A stretch of DNA of 64,000 nt from assembly GCA_900175165.2 (NCBI GenBank), contig FWWN02000701.1, forward strand, positions 125,534 through 189,533. The letters are read 5' to 3'. How positions within the stretch are numbered: position 1 is the first letter of the stretch; each line of letters begins with the position of its first letter. Below are positions 13,369 through 26,494 of the stretch, in pieces. The notes below the pieces were generated by a model. The model was not told the origin of the DNA and did no database searches. It saw only the letters and a list, made by a program, of their open reading frames with translations. The position numbers were made by a program, and so were the translations under genes. Origin of the DNA: Rhizomucor pusillus (lineage: Eukaryota > Mucoromycota > Mucoromycetes > Mucorales > Lichtheimiaceae).

Positions 13369-14289
13369 ATGGTAATCGTCCACAACTCTTTATACGTACA
13401 TTCCTTGGTCATCAACTGGCAATCTCGTGTACTTGCAGGAGTTTCTTTTTGGACGCAAGAAGACGCCAGCTGAAATGCTGCGTCAGCATCAACGTACTAT
13501 TACTAAGGCACAACGCGAACTCGATCGCGAGAGAGAGCGTCTTGAACGTCAGGAAAAGAAACTTATTGCAGATATTAAGAAGTCTGCCAAGGCGAACCAA
13601 ATGGTAAATAATCATATTTGCAGCTTCGCCAAGAATATACATATGCCTGATACGAGCTTGGCGTAGAGCGCGTGTAAAGTCATGGCAAAGGATCTTGTAC
13701 GCACCCGACGATACATTCAAAAGTTTTATCAGATGAAAACACAGCTTCAGGCCGTCGGATTGCGTATCCAGGTAAAAGAGCTATTAGTGAACACCGTCGA
13801 TGGAGGTCAGTATAGCTGATCGGGTATGCAACAGACCTTGCGATCCAATCAGCAAATGGCTGAAGCAATGCGTGGTGCGACGAAGGCCATGTCGTCCATG
13901 AACAGACAGATGAACCTGCCAAAAATACAACAAATTATGATGGTATTTGAGAAGGAAAGCGAGATCATGGATATGAAGGAGGAAATGATGGGTGATGCCA
14001 TCGACGATGTTGTGGAAGAAGAGGATGACGAGATCGAAAGCGAAGAAATTGTAAACAAAGTTCTCGATGAAATTGGTATCAGCTTGAACCAGGAGGTAAG
14101 ATATTTACAAACAAGATAGCATTTGCTAGTGCTACATTATTTCTGCTCTCTGTTTAGCTGGTGGAAGCACCAACTGGTATCAAGCAATCTACTCCTGTTG
14201 CAAGCAACGAAAGAATTCCACAAGCAGAGGGACTCTCAGCAGATGATGCTGCATTGCAAGCACGATTGGATAATCTACGAAGAGAATAA
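13369..14289 (+). CDS. VPS2: ESCRT-III subunit Vps2/Did4 (CHMP2)
   Basis: ESCRT-III protein that, with Vps24, caps and remodels Snf7 filaments on endosomes and recruits Vps4. Five exons: 13369-13371 (the ATG alone), 13439-13603, 13667-13771, 13835-14095 and 14158-14289, totalling 221 residues, the family length. The reading EFLFGRKKTPAEMLRQHQR, then MAKDLVRTRRYIQKF, then KAMSSMNRQMNLPKIQQIM is diagnostic for CHMP2A/Vps2. The C-terminus holds the acidic stretch (VVEEEDDEIESEE) and the MIT-interacting motif, with LQARLDNLRRE at the end. The initiator codon sits alone in the first exon, so the protein start depends on splicing of a 67-nt intron. Confidence 0.95.
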
Positions 14290-14416
14290 GTCCAAGTAAT
14301 ACCCCTTCTACACAACGACTCAGCTCTCGTTTCCTTGTCTTTGTGCATTCCTGCCGAATTTTGTACGATTCTTTAATTACATATATATTGTTTCAATGTT
14401 ACAAGGTCTCTGCACT

Positions 14417-17400
14417 CTAAGTGAGCTTCGTGTAACTCGGTGGTGCATAACGGCGCTTGATGATTTTTGCAATGTACAGCGGAAAACTGCTGACTGCGGT
14501 GATAACGGCAACTTTCCAAACAAAACGCGTTGTCAAGATAAAAGACATGTCTAATATAGATAGTGTTTAGTGACGATTTCTGTAGATATCACGACGCTGT
14601 ACCCACCAAAGTATGTAGGTAGGAGCCACATGCTTCCAATATAAATAAGCATTGTAACAACCTCAGCGATAACCATGATACGGTGCCTAGTATAAACTGT
14701 AAGCTACTTCCGTAAGAAATTCAGAAATAACGAGCATACCATGTATTTATCTCCAAGGCAACCATGAGTAATTCGTTGAAAATCAGGGCAGTAAAGGAGA
14801 TGGCGACAATGTGAATAAACTCCTCTTCAAAGAGGAGAATTGAGAGCACCATGATTGCACCACCTATCAGGGACGTAAATCAAAATTTTCTATCTCTATT
14901 CTGCAGGGAACAAGCTTCCACTGACCTTGATATACGCTGATAAGTAGCCAGGTGAAGAATGTTCGGTATGATAATGATCGACCCTTAAAGACTTGTTCAG
15001 TAGATTGTCTGCACAAAATTATGTAGTCCTTACCTTTGTCAGCTCTTTGTATAGCTCCGGATAGAGCATTGCAATATCCTCGCTGACATCTTGATCCAAG
15101 ACCAGTGAGAAAACCGGTGCCATAGTGTAAATAGTTGCATACCTACAGATGAATGTTACGGTATGCTCTTAACGCAGGAACTTGACGTCTTACCCGACTA
15201 TCAGCATGCCTTGATATATTGCAATAGGAGCAAAGTAAAATAAAGCTGAGAATACTGCTTGCATAACCGATATAATGAGACCACGATGAATCACAAATTG
15301 TGATAGTTTAGCTGAGCGCTTGTAGCTATTTCGACCATGCCATACTATAAGCGTTCCCATGTTAGATCGTCACGGTTACTAGCTGCAACTCATTCATTGC
15401 ACATACACATAAGCTTCGTTATATGGCTGAACTGCGTCACAGAAAAATCAGCAGCCAATGATGCTTGACGGCCTTCTTTACCCACGATACCGATACCTTG
15501 AGAAATAAGAGTAAGTCTATGGATACTATTTGCATCTAATCCGGTTGCCCTTAACACTTACCGACGTTAGCAGCCTGAATCATGCTCACATCGTTGCCTC
15601 CATCTCCAATACAGAGGACACGTTTCTGGGTATATTGTCTAATCAGGCGTGTAATTTCGGCCTGTACAGTGGAGTTAATTTCTGATTATACGAAAAACTT
15701 GGCACTTTTGTATACCTTTTGTGTTGGAGAACATCGACAACAAACTACAGCTGGTAACAGCGTGGCGACATCCATAAACTCATCTCTGAAGTAATCTAGA
15801 CAAAGCTAAATTATCAAAGATTATTGGAGATCAGCATAAATAGCAGTCGATAACTAGCGTGTTCTCACGTCGAATATCAAATTACCTGCAAGGAAACGCC
15901 ATCAATAACCAAACAGCAATCCGCTTTTGATCGCAAATTATCGAGCTCGTTCAATATTTCTGCTGGCGTGCTTACTTTAAGAAGATGTTAGCGAAAAAGA
16001 GCTATAGAATATAGGAGCTTGATCCGTACATTTAGCTACTTGGTGGATTTGTTGATTTCGAGACACGAGTTTGGAGGAAACGGCAATGCAAGTAGCGGTT
16101 TCAATTTTATCGCCTAGATACGATAACCCGAAGTTCAATTCGAAGTAGAATTAATTTGATCTCAATGGTATACCTGTCAGCATCCAAATACGCAATCCAG
16201 CGTTACGCAGCTGTTCCAATGTATTTTTAACACCGTCTTGAAGCTTATCCTCCACGCCGGTAAGACCGAGTAATTCCAGATCAGTCTCCAAGACGCCCTC
16301 AATAACGGCTTGCTTCTTTGCGTTTCGATCATGTATAAAAACCTCTGCTTCCTGGTAACTATAAATATTTGTCAGGTGCACACGTTCATAACATCATAAT
16401 GGTAACGTATCGTTACTCACCGAACACGGAATTCTTCGTACATCTCGTCAGAGAGTCGTTTCCTTGCAACGACGAGTGTTCGAAGACCCTCTCTGGCCAT
16501 ATTGTCACACTCTTCATCTAGCCTATATCTTGATGAGTATTCACTGTAGAACAAACGAGAAAACCTTCGACTTACCAATCATTGTATTGCACAATCGTAC
16601 TCATGACTACATCTGCTCCTTTCTCATAGAACGTAATTTCGTTTGTCTGTCTGTCGCGTATGACTATACCCATTCTCTTAGTTTCGCTAGTAAATGGAAA
16701 TATATGAAGAACGTCGTAATCGAGCAGTTCGCTTGTCGTATTAACACGTAGTTGAATGCTATTCACGTCTCGTGCGACCAAAGTCAGGCCCATCTGTTCT
16801 GTCCATTTCACGATAGCGACTTCATCAGGGCTAGAAGCTTGATAAGTGATATCTTCGTCCACGCTTATGACCGGCGTGACCTGTCCAAATCATGTACCAG
16901 GTTTAATAATGGTTCGAGCTCATTGATAATTTCTACTTACATTGTGACACAGTGCAAGGGCCTGCACGATATCCTTCACGCGCGATGCAATGTTTCTTCT
17001 TCCTTTTCCAGACACGCCGACAACGTTTCCTCCAGCTTGGTACATGGCTATCGGTATATTTCAGTACAAATTGATTCGACATGCTAGTGAGATCACATTC
17101 ACCTTCCTCCTGTTGGCCAAAGGCAGTAGCCAAGTGGGTCATGATCTCATCCATTGTATCTAAACTGTAAGACATTGTGCCCATATGCAGCTTTTTAAGC
17201 TCCATATCTATGAACTTGAAATGAGTCCATTGGCTGATGTACACATTGAAAATAGTTGTACTGACCATTCTTTGTCAACGTTCCTGTCTTATCCGACAAA
17301 AGATAACCAATTCTTCCAAGCTCCTCCGGTAAGGTACTTGTACGGACTATTGTCCCTTCAATATCTTCGTCACCTTCAATTTGTCGTGCATAGACCGTTT

Positions 17401-18934
17401 TGCCCATATCCAGATTGACTCTCAGACTGATAGGTATAATAGACGAAAACAGGATCAAGAAACGGAATACATAGATGTACCAGAGACCGTGGAAGCCATT
17501 GAGGCCGACCATAGCGATACTTAGGGCAAGAGTGACGATAAAAAGTACCTATTACTAGCTTAAGCATTGCTGGCTTCTTTCCTGTCTTATTTTGATGAAC
17601 ATACCTTCGCCAGTCTATTGATCTCTTGATCTAAAAGACCAACTTTGGTTCTGGGATGGTTCGTGTTCATGACAGCTCGGGTATCTTTTCCAGTATAAAT
17701 CACAAAACCGATCGCTGAACCTGAGGCGAGGACGGTATTTGTCCACAATGTATTTTCGATGCTCAGTGGTTCTCTTTGCTCAATGCCGGTATCCTCGTCG
17801 ATATGCGTAAAAGTCCCAAGGAAGCTGTGAATATCTTTGTGAGGAGAGTCCGCTAATGCAATATAATCTATTAGTTGCGAACGTTGTCTGAAGAAAATGA
17901 AGAATATTTACCATAAATTTCTCCTCGTACATTGACAAGAGACGAATCCGATGGTAATCTCTGCAATGAAGGCACAGCAAGTCGTAGTTTCCAATCCGTT
18001 TCACCATCCAATTGATCTGTTCTGATGAAACAAGCACCGCTATCCTCGGTCGTTCGTAGTAATATCATATCGGCCGGTATCTTTCAGAGATGAGCAATTG
18101 TATCAAGTATGCATAGATGGTAGCTCAGCTTACTCTCTGGTCTTTACGGATGACAATCATGTCACCGACCCGTATCTTGGAACTTGGGATGCTGCGAGGG
18201 CCGGTGGGCGTCAAGATTTGATACAATTGCGAATTTGCTTCCTTGTCTCGTTTGAAGCGTTGGTAATCGTCCACTGCCTCTTTACTGATGGTGATAAGCA
18301 GCACAAAACAGAGTGGTCCAAAGTATGTAAAAATATAGCCGATTTTCAGGGCGGGAACGAATTGGGATAATGCGACTAGAAGGAAATAGAGGTTGAAAAA
18401 TACAACGAACTATGCAAACTGGGATTAGGGCACGGACGGACTTCTAGCATGAATATGTATATTACCTGTTCGCAGAGGACCAGAGGCAAAAATGTAATGA
18501 CATTATATTTTTGATTGACAATGATGTTCGGCGCATACTTTTTTTTCTGTTTATCTGGAATCATGCATCAGACAATCAGAGCATGAGACTTATGATATCA
18601 ATCTTGCAAAAAGCCTACCTTCAGCTTGTAAAGATATCGTTCTTGGCTTTTGCTTTTGAGATCGCCCCCAGAACCAAAACCTTTTTTGTGTTCTTGGTTC
18701 TTCTTCTGCTTGATGTCTTCCAGTTAACGACGCAGATTCCTATTGAGAATACTTTGTAAAAGCCAAAACTGGATAAGGACTTTCTAAAGCAAGACTCACG
18801 CCAAGCTCTTCGTCTATAAGTGGATCTTCATCGCTGTGTATAGAATCTGATGTTCTGTATTTTCTGCTATTTGAGGCACGGTCGGTAAACGGCATGAGTT
18901 TGCGAAGCTCGATGGATCGGCTTCCTCGACGCAT
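14417..18934 (-). CDS. NEO1: P4-type ATPase, Neo1/ATP9 phospholipid flippase
   Basis: Type IV P-ATPase that moves aminophospholipids to the cytosolic leaflet of Golgi and endosomal membranes. The start at 18934 reads [16 protein letters not shown]; the in-frame codons further upstream run into a stop. The assembled exons read through FPLVL-type membrane segments, then [15 protein letters not shown] (about 18040-17980), [10 protein letters not shown] with the phosphorylated Asp (about 17298-17274), [11 protein letters not shown], and [16 protein letters not shown] in the hinge (about 15612-15570). It ends in a membrane segment and [12 protein letters not shown]. Wording such as [21 protein letters not shown] and [12 protein letters not shown] places it in the Neo1/ATP9 branch rather than Drs2/Dnf. 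That branch works without a Cdc50 partner (family knowledge). There are many short introns. It is divergent from the L1-like gene with 116 bp between start codons. Confidence 0.93.
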
Positions 18935-19050
18935 AACAACTACTCGGGTAGGCGTGGCCCCCTTTGACAGTGGAGAAACCGGAAGTAGATTTGGCAGGGC
19001 GGAAAGTTCTTCAGCTCACGACATTTTTTCCTTCTTCTCGATAACCTGAA

Positions 19051-20029
19051 ATGGATCTACAGATCGATGATACAAAGGTTCAAAGCAATGCAGTGTAAAA
19101 TAAAGCTCTAAACTAAGATCGGGAATGCAGGTCAAAAAGGCATTTAAATCGCTTTTCGCCCATGAAATGAAGAAAAATAATAGCAAGGTCGAAAGCGTTT
19201 GGCTCATGATCAACACTTGGAAGCCTGTCGATCTTGTCAAAAGTGCCCCAAAACGGATGTACGTTTCACGGTGGTTTGATTTGGAGCATGTTGTTGACAA
19301 GTTTTCACATAGACCTTTGAAGCATGCGTTGCAAACGGCTGGAACGCGACGATGCATATTCACGAGAGACTCGCAAAAGAAGTACAAGCAGATTTTGGTG
19401 TCAAAGAAAATCAAGGGAATTCATAAAGTGATTGGCATATCAAAATTGAGAAAGGATTACAGTTCGATTGCAAAGCGAAGAGAGCTCATGTCCGAATACG
19501 ACGTATTCCTTGTCGACAAGCGCATTATCCATTTATTACCCGACGTCCTGGGAAAGGAAGTTTACAAAAAGCGAAAGTAAGGATCTGGGCAGACATATTA
19601 TATTATTTGTTCCTCGACTCATTTCTACCCTAGAGAACCAATGCCATTCGACTTTAGCGCGGCAGATCTTCAAAAAGAGGTCCTAGCAGCTGCTCGCTCG
19701 ACGTATATGCATTTCAACTACGGAACTTGCTAGTAAGCACAGCACTATGTTTGCATAGCTATTCTTTTTTCGAAACCTAACAATGCTTCAGTGCGCTCAA
19801 GATAGCAACGACAGCTCTGAATCATTTTCAAGCTTTTGAGAACTTTATTAACGCATTACCAGACATCGTCAAAGGTGTATATGGCGGCTCTGAAAATATA
19901 CGGTCTCTGCAGGTCAAGACCGCAGAATCAGCGAGCTTGCCGCTGTACGATGCCAACCAAGACGGACAACAACAAGAAACAGCTGAAAACGATGAAGAAG
20001 AAGAGGAGGAAGAGGAGGATTGGAGTTGA
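19051..20029 (+). CDS. ribosomal protein L1-fold ribosome biogenesis factor (RSL1D1/Utp30/Cic1 family)
   Basis: Nucleolar pre-ribosome factor with a ribosomal L1 fold. The proposed first exon 19051-19092 encodes MDLQIDDTKVQSNA and joins, after a 38-nt intron, to VKKAFKSLF; together these match the family's opening helix. If that intron is not real, the protein starts at the ATG at 19125. The core reads SYDVFLVDKRIIHLLPDVLG-type wording (here SEYDVFLVD and IIHLLPDVLGKEVY), then FNYGTCYALKIATTALNHFQ across a further intron, and LQVKTAESASLPLYDA, where RSL1D1 has LLFVKTEKSAALPIF. It ends in a run of Glu/Asp and EDWS. Cic1 and Utp30 are paralogues with this architecture in yeast and I cannot separate them here. 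Confidence 0.8.
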
Positions 20030-20370
20030 AAACGATACGATTATGTAAAGCAAATACATCAAAAGCATTTATTCCAATTCTATTTCATCGCATTTTTAAA
20101 GCAAGCTGGATACCATGGTGTACACATGTATACACCCTTCTTTGCAGTATCATCTTAGATGTTTGCGCTGCTTCCTAATAGCACGGGTTCAGCTAGTGTC
20201 TGACTATCTTCATTAAAGTCTGGCTCTTCATCCGTTTGGTCATCTCCAGCGTACTCGAGCTTTCCAATCGTGAGTTGTGTAATTACAAGATTAATTTATT
20301 TGACACTCGATCAATAAATGATTACTGTATCAATTCTTTGTTGGGATATCAATGTAAGCCAGTCGATCTA
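20030..20370. other. region between L1-like gene and lipase gene; possible extra lipase exon
   Basis: Convergent 3' region. On the minus strand, 20266-20157 is an open stretch (LEYAGDDQTDEEPDFNEDSQ, ending SSANI, stop). It would be in frame if a GTTAGT donor near 20402 in the lipase gene were used. Otherwise it is the two genes' 3' untranslated sequence. Confidence 0.4.
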
Positions 20371-22609
20371 TTACTCGTTCTTGGATAAGAGATCACTAAC
20401 AAGCCCAGCTTTGCGTCTGTTCAGCATGTCTTTTTCAGTTGTCACCATCTTTGCAACGTGCAAGGCTCCTTTCTCAACAATGGTGCGTGCTGCTGCCTTG
20501 ACCTTCATCGCAGGTGTACTTTCCGAAATATTAGACTCTGAGGATGTAGATACATAGTCGCTGTCATTATCAGCAGAAACTGTTCCCTGCGCAAGCTCTA
20601 TCACCCAATCGCCTACGGTCCTTGCAGCGTGATGTGCTTCTGGTAAAAATGCCATCATTTGCAGGAATGCATGGCTCATGCCTTCCAAGAACTTGACTCG
20701 AACAAAATCTTCGCAGGATTCCGTCTCCTCTTGGATATCTCGATTATGTTCATGCTTAGCTTGCCGGATACGTCCACCGAATATCACTGTGTCGTCAACA
20801 AATGGGTCTTTTTCGCCGCAGATCATGTATGTTTTCGGAAATTGCGCTAACAAGTGAGCAGGAGCGACGATTGGAGATAGCAGGTAATCTGATTCAAAGT
20901 CCGGGTATGCATGGGGACCAAGATATACTATTATTGTTGTGAACTTCTGTCAGCTTTTGCGTGAAATCTGTTCTTCATAAACACAATACTTACATATAGC
21001 CATTGCACGCATCTAGGTGAAGTTATTGAAAGGGCACCAATTGATTAAAAGTTGTAAGATTCGTTAGATATGTTTACTTCTTACCATTTCTGCAGTAATA
21101 ATACGGTCATTGAAGAAGCTCATACGACTAGTCATTGCTAAACGGGATGATTCCCAGGCAGACTTGACCTTGTGATAGTGATGAACTCTTTCACGGATAG
21201 CCGGCTGTTCTTTATCAGAATCTGTTTTTTCAATAGGAGTCAATCCAAATGCTCGTTTCCAGGCAGATGTTTTATCGACGTCAGGAACGACGCTGAGCGG
21301 GCTCGCGTGGCTCAAGTGATCTTTTGATTTCAAAAGACTTTGCAGTGACTTTGAACGAATCATCGATGTCGTTGACTCTGACCGGATAAGTGACAATTGG
21401 GCAGGTGTCATCCAGCAGGTCATTTCGAAATCCAGTGCCGGATAGATCAGGATAAGACCTACAGGCAACGGTATAAAAATGTTCGCTAAAGCAGATACTT
21501 CCAATCTGCCGCTGTGGTCATCGCGGTTTAATTCATGCTTTTGGTTGGTCTTTACAAGCTCGTTGTGAGCTAGAATCTTGAGTGTCACCGCTGCTGTGAG
21601 GTTACCACCACTAACATCCAATCTCTTGTTAAATTCGTTGTCGATTGCACCCTGGAAAATGTACTTACGCAGAGTCACCAATGACAATGACTCTCAAGTC
21701 TTGATCACCAGAGAGACCGATGATCTGACCCTTACTCTGAACAAGTCGAACGTAGAAATCGAAACACTCTTCTACAGGCCATGGGTATGGATTCTCGGGA
21801 GCTTTCTTGTAGTTGACGCTCACGATTGGCAAACCGGTCTGATTTGCCCAAGCAGCCAATGCATCCTCGTGGCATGGAGGTGGCATCGAGACGAAACCGC
21901 CGCCAGGGAATTGCAGCAGGACCGTATTCTGCTGAGCAAAGGTATCGGGATGTGCCGCGTAAAACACAAAGACTTCAGTTGGTGGAAGGTCGCTGTGGTA
22001 TAATGGCCTATCTACTGAAATCACCCGGCGAATAGTTAGAGGTGCTCGCAGAAGCTTGGAGACAAATGAAAGGAATGGATTGGCAGCCCCCTTTTCCCAG
22101 GATAAACGCATTTGGTCGACATTGATGGTCGCGCGTACGCGTCGAACTTTCTCGTCTGCAGCGTCAGCAAAGACCAGGTAATAAATGGAGAAGAGTATGG
22201 AGCATATGTGCCTCAGCCATGCGGGTTTCAATGGCATCGCAGTGAAGAACCCCGCATCAAGTGCTGTCAAGATCCATGTGGCACGATAGAAACTGCGCTT
22301 GTACTACATCGAAATGCACATGTGAGCCACCAAACGGAAGCATTCAACATAGTTCCTGCAGGAGATCCTACCAGTCTGGCAAGCGGCTCTGGTGCTACGA
22401 GCAACTCGGTTATTCATTGCGGAATATGCCTTATTTTTCACAGGATATTACCATTTAGGCCGATAAGCAGAAACAGATTCTGTGCTATATAATATGCTAT
22501 CCAAGATCCTAGGGCGATTTTCCATGGTGCTCTGCCAGCTATTTAATTTACGGACGCGTTAATCAAAGTAATGTATCTGCTACCCGCATTTCATACTTGC
22601 CAAATGCAT
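20371..22609 (-). CDS. hormone-sensitive-lipase-like alpha/beta hydrolase, membrane-associated
   Basis: Serine hydrolase of the HSL/GDXG family, probably acting on neutral lipids or esters at a membrane. The oxyanion motif is FPGGGFVSM, the nucleophile motif is GDSAGG (split by an intron at about 21665/21653), the acid is EKDPFVDD and the base is GMSHAFLQM, so the triad is complete. Best-fit 5' structure: exon 22609-22584 (MHLASMKCG), an exon with APWKIALGSWIAYYIAQNLF (a likely membrane helix), a 23-nt micro-exon (APEPLARL), then YKRSFYRATWILTALDAG. An insert of about 130 residues rich in Ser/Lys separates nucleophile and acid, as in regulated HSL proteins. The stop at 20371 follows SDLLSKNE; an alternative splice would add an acidic tail ending at 20157. 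Start and end are both inferred. Confidence 0.82.
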
Positions 22610-24710
22610 TGTTTATTCTCTGCAGGAAGCCTGGCAGCTGTCGTGTATTTCCCTTGGTTAATATCCAAATCCTGTGGAAGGATGTATCAACAAGGACTTT
22701 CAATGTTTACAGTCCATCCTGTATGAGCAACGAATTTACCCTGCCAAAAATGTAAGCACCACTTGCGTCCGCTTCCAGTTTGCAGACGGCCGTCCAACAA
22801 GATGGTCCAACATTGTTTGCTCGATGGAAAGTGGAAAGAGAGCGACATGAAAGATGCGGAGTAACATAAAACAAATGCCGCAGAGACTAAACAAATTGCA
22901 CGTGAAAAAAGCAAGCGGTGATGCGGTCAGGAGCGCCTCTTGTCATTTGCCATGGTGCAGAAATCGTTGTACTTTATTTTGAGGAATGATTTGCGCTATA
23001 GATATGCTAACTAACAACCGCTACAGTTAATATTTATTAAGCATAAAAGAAGTAAAAAATGTCAATTAGCATCACAGTTTTGCATAATTCTTTCCATTCG
23101 ATTACTTACCATGTGTCGCAGGAAGAATGTCCGCAGCATACATATTTCCTCTAATTCAGTCTCCTGGCTATAGAAATTGACACAGATATAATGTACTCAA
23201 CAGCAAGCTGTATTGGATCAAACTGTTTTTGCTACGGTGATAGAGTAAGGAAAGCAAAAGACAGACAGCAAGAAGCAAGATGTCTTGACGGAGAAGAGGA
23301 TGGCAGGGAGGCGGACATCAAGAGGACGGAAACAAAAAGGGACACGCAAGGAACGGAATGGGTCAGCTAGTTCGATTCAACGCTTTTGATACAATATGTA
23401 TTCCAGGCTAGAGATCAAAGCAAGATATTACAATGTGTGAGTAGGATATACGTAAATCTGACTTCTTGTTTGCACTTCTTGTTCACCAGTCAAATTTAAC
23501 GGATACACCGAAGCCGCCGAGAATGAAGAAACGATAGACGAAAGAGATGGGAGAAATAGAATTTTCATCGGACATCCTGTTATATTTCCAAATGACTGAT
23601 ATTTCACTCATGTACTGTATATTCGCACGCCTTATCGTCGTTTACAACCTGCAAGGAAAATAAATGCCATAATATGCAGTAAATATCGACCTTATCCAGA
23701 TCCAAACGATCGAAAATCCATCGATCAATTTATATTCATAGTAGAAAATATAGCAAGCAACTGATATTGGCGACGGGTTCCATCGCTGCCTTTGCGATAT
23801 TTCCACTCAAGTCTACGGCTCGGTCGATCTTCTGAAACAACGCATGCGTGTGCCACCTTTCTTTGCGCTCTTTTGACAAATCGTATATACGAATGTAATA
23901 TACCATCTACGACAAGGAGCTGTGCGACAGATCTGAGATATCACCTGTCCACTAAGTCATCGGTGTTGGTTAATCCGTTCATAGTCCATCTTCCTGTACT
24001 ACCTAACCTTCTCAGAATTTAAATAGTCGTAGTGCGAGATAGAGGTCCCTTGTTCATCTTTTTGAATACAAAAACACATCTCACACACTCGCTCTCTCTA
24101 TGTCGTGCTGCTACTCTAAACCATTGTAACAACAAATTCTACACCATCACTAACCAAGAGAAGCCACAATGTTTAGGAATAGAGGCACTGTTGCTATACT
24201 AGCAAGAAGCTCCTGTAGCATCTTCCGCAAAAGTTCATTCAGAGCATCTGAATTTTCGTTCAACGTTATGTCATATTGATATAAACTTACAATAGATGAT
24301 TAGCGATACAGATCATAAAGATCGAAAGAATCTTCTCTAATCAACCATATCAACCCGAGAGAGCATCACAATACTAGGAGACAACTATGTATATGATCTA
24401 GGATAAAATTCTTTGTACGATGTTGAATTATCCAGGCATGGACTATATCGTATTGGGCCATGGCATACGTTGGAAAGCAGATTCCTTGTTTGGAGGATTT
24501 TATGTGACGAATGAAGCACGCATGGCGGGCGATCGAGGATAGGCAGAGCAAAGGAAAATTTGCAATATCCATTAATCTTTTCCGTCTTCCGGCGAATCCA
24601 GATTTAATGCAATGAAGCTCAGATAGGTGCAGATATGCTTACAATGATGATGTTTCTAGGCTCTCCTTAAGAGTTTATATGCGCGGGTATATCCAGGTGT
24701 AGCATCAAAT
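22610..24710. other. 2.1-kb region without a recognised gene
   Basis: No protein family, tRNA or transposon could be recognised. The longest ORFs (22687-22914 minus, 23792-24022 plus, 24366-24572 minus) have no familiar wording. A CT/CA-rich stretch at about 24078-24115 precedes a short plus-strand ORF at 24169-24279 with a basic, presequence-like product (see findings). The left part must contain the promoter of the lipase gene. Confidence 0.5.
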
Positions 24711-26494
24711 CTACGCTGCACCGGTAGCCCATTTCTTGATAGTCGTTGGGCAATCCATATATTTCAATACGGCTTCTGTTACTTGAGCCTGTTCCAGCAT
24801 GAGTTTCGTCATGCGGTATTCTTTTGGACATTTTGCTACTTCTTCTGTTGGGCATACAATCTCGAGTGCTTGCAGATTTTCAAATGCCTGTAAAATTAAA
24901 GTTGAGAAATGCGTCTTGTTATCAATTTGTACTTGATAAGATACCTTGAGAGCAACAGGTCTCTTGTATAGCTTCATGCCAAACCCGCTTCCTTGCACTT
25001 GAGCTTGCTTCATAAAGTCTTTATATTCATCATAAACCATCTCAAAGTTGAATGTTGTAATATCTTTTTCCAACAGCTTCTTCATTGCGACAATAAGGAT
25101 AATCTCCAGAATGGAAACACCTGAAAAATGTCCTACTTAATATGGGAGCAAACTTCGTTTCAATATTTACTGTACCTTTCAGAATTTCAGTTTTGGAGTC
25201 TGCTCGCTGTATAACGTCTGCAGCGCTTAAACTGGCTGCAGTAAGAAAAGGATTTTTGCTATCTAACTTGGATACAGGCTCAAACTATATAAGGACTACG
25301 TCAGAATACAAGCATGTAAAATTATGGAAAGATTACATGGATACTTACACATAATTTGTAAAACATCCGAATGTTTCTTGTGAGGTCAAAGATTCGTCGA
25401 ACAATTGCTGTAACGTTTCCGTCCTGGAATAAATTCTATTTAAAGGTGTCAGATTTCTTCCTTTGTCTATGCTACGAACATCGGCTACCTCGATGGAAGA
25501 ATTAAACTTTTCAACAAATCGGCTGTACGCTGCACTGTCACCCAATTGCAGAGATAGGCGCAGTGAATCCTTTGCCAGCTCTAGAAAGTCTCCAAACTTT
25601 GCTGGAGGAAAGTGATAAATCTGTCGATGTGAAAATCTGGATTTGACACGCTTTTCAAGCAAAAGTAGTACATCCTATCGGATCCGTTAATATTCTCGCA
25701 TCCTCGTCTGCCTTTCTTGTAAATTTGCAAAGTACCAAGCGACATGTTAGGCCTATTACGGACATGGGACTCTGTGCGCTTTGGGCTGCATCGAACAGAT
25801 TGTAGAGCAACGCTTGTTTCGGTTGCTGTGCAAACAGATCAAATTCCTCCAAGATGAAGATAATAGGCAATGTGGACTTATCGCCTGATTTCAGCAGTGA
25901 AAGCATATATTCGAATGAATCGGCAAACGAAGACTAACAACGTTCGGATGTTGAGTTCCTTGGTGCTCGACTTACGCTCCCCCAGCAACTTACAAAGGTG
26001 CGCCCTTTCAAGCTCTGCTCCACCTGTTGCTGCTTTGCAAACAATTGCTTTGCGATCTCGGCTAAAGCCAACCGATCGCTTGTTTCCGTTTGTCCGTTGA
26101 GTCGAACGACATAGAAGCCGCTTTCCGCGTCATTGTTATACTCCTTCTCCAGATCTTGCAGTACATTGCGAACAAGTGCTGTCTTGCCGGTCCCTCGATT
26201 ACCGATTATCAAACATGAATTACTTTCTCCCATTTTGATAGTCTGTTGGAGCAACGATTTAAGTTTATCTCGCTGGCTGTCTAGTCCATGAAGGCGACGT
26301 GGTATGCTCTTTTCAGACAGGCGCTCAAGTACCCGAGATCGTGCAAGCGCGACGTGCGCATCCACAGTGTCGTTCTCCTTTGAACTGTCATCGGCGAACG
26401 GATCGTCAAGCCTTACAGAGAGTGTGTCACTTTTGTAACGTTTTGGAGACTGTTCTGTTTCGCCGAGTGTAGGCGATCGCTTGTTTTTCGTCAT
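24711..26494 (-). CDS. ORC4: origin recognition complex subunit 4
   Basis: AAA+ subunit of the origin recognition complex. It starts MTKNKRSPTLGETEQSPKRY with a disordered basic tail. The AAA+ core follows: ERLSEKSIPRRLHGLDSQRD, Walker A IIGNRGTGKTALVRN, and Walker B/sensor region PIIFILEEFDLFAQQPKQAL, joined across an intron near 25934-25906. The next exon carries VIGLTCRL, then LLEKRVKSRFSHRQIYHF, the Orc4 helix wording. The C-terminal winged-helix half runs through exons at about 25662-25345, 25085-24950 and 24890-24711 and ends TTIKKWATGAA. The order and spacing match Orc4 and not Orc1/Cdc6. No broken motif was seen. Confidence 0.92.

Noticed and set aside
18100..18150. tRNA-like string TGGTAGCTCAGCT
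   Set aside because: Lies inside NEO1 coding sequence and lacks a matching T-arm and acceptor stem.
23360..23385. GTTCGATTC, like a tRNA T-loop
   Set aside because: No D-arm, anticodon arm or acceptor pairing could be drawn around it.
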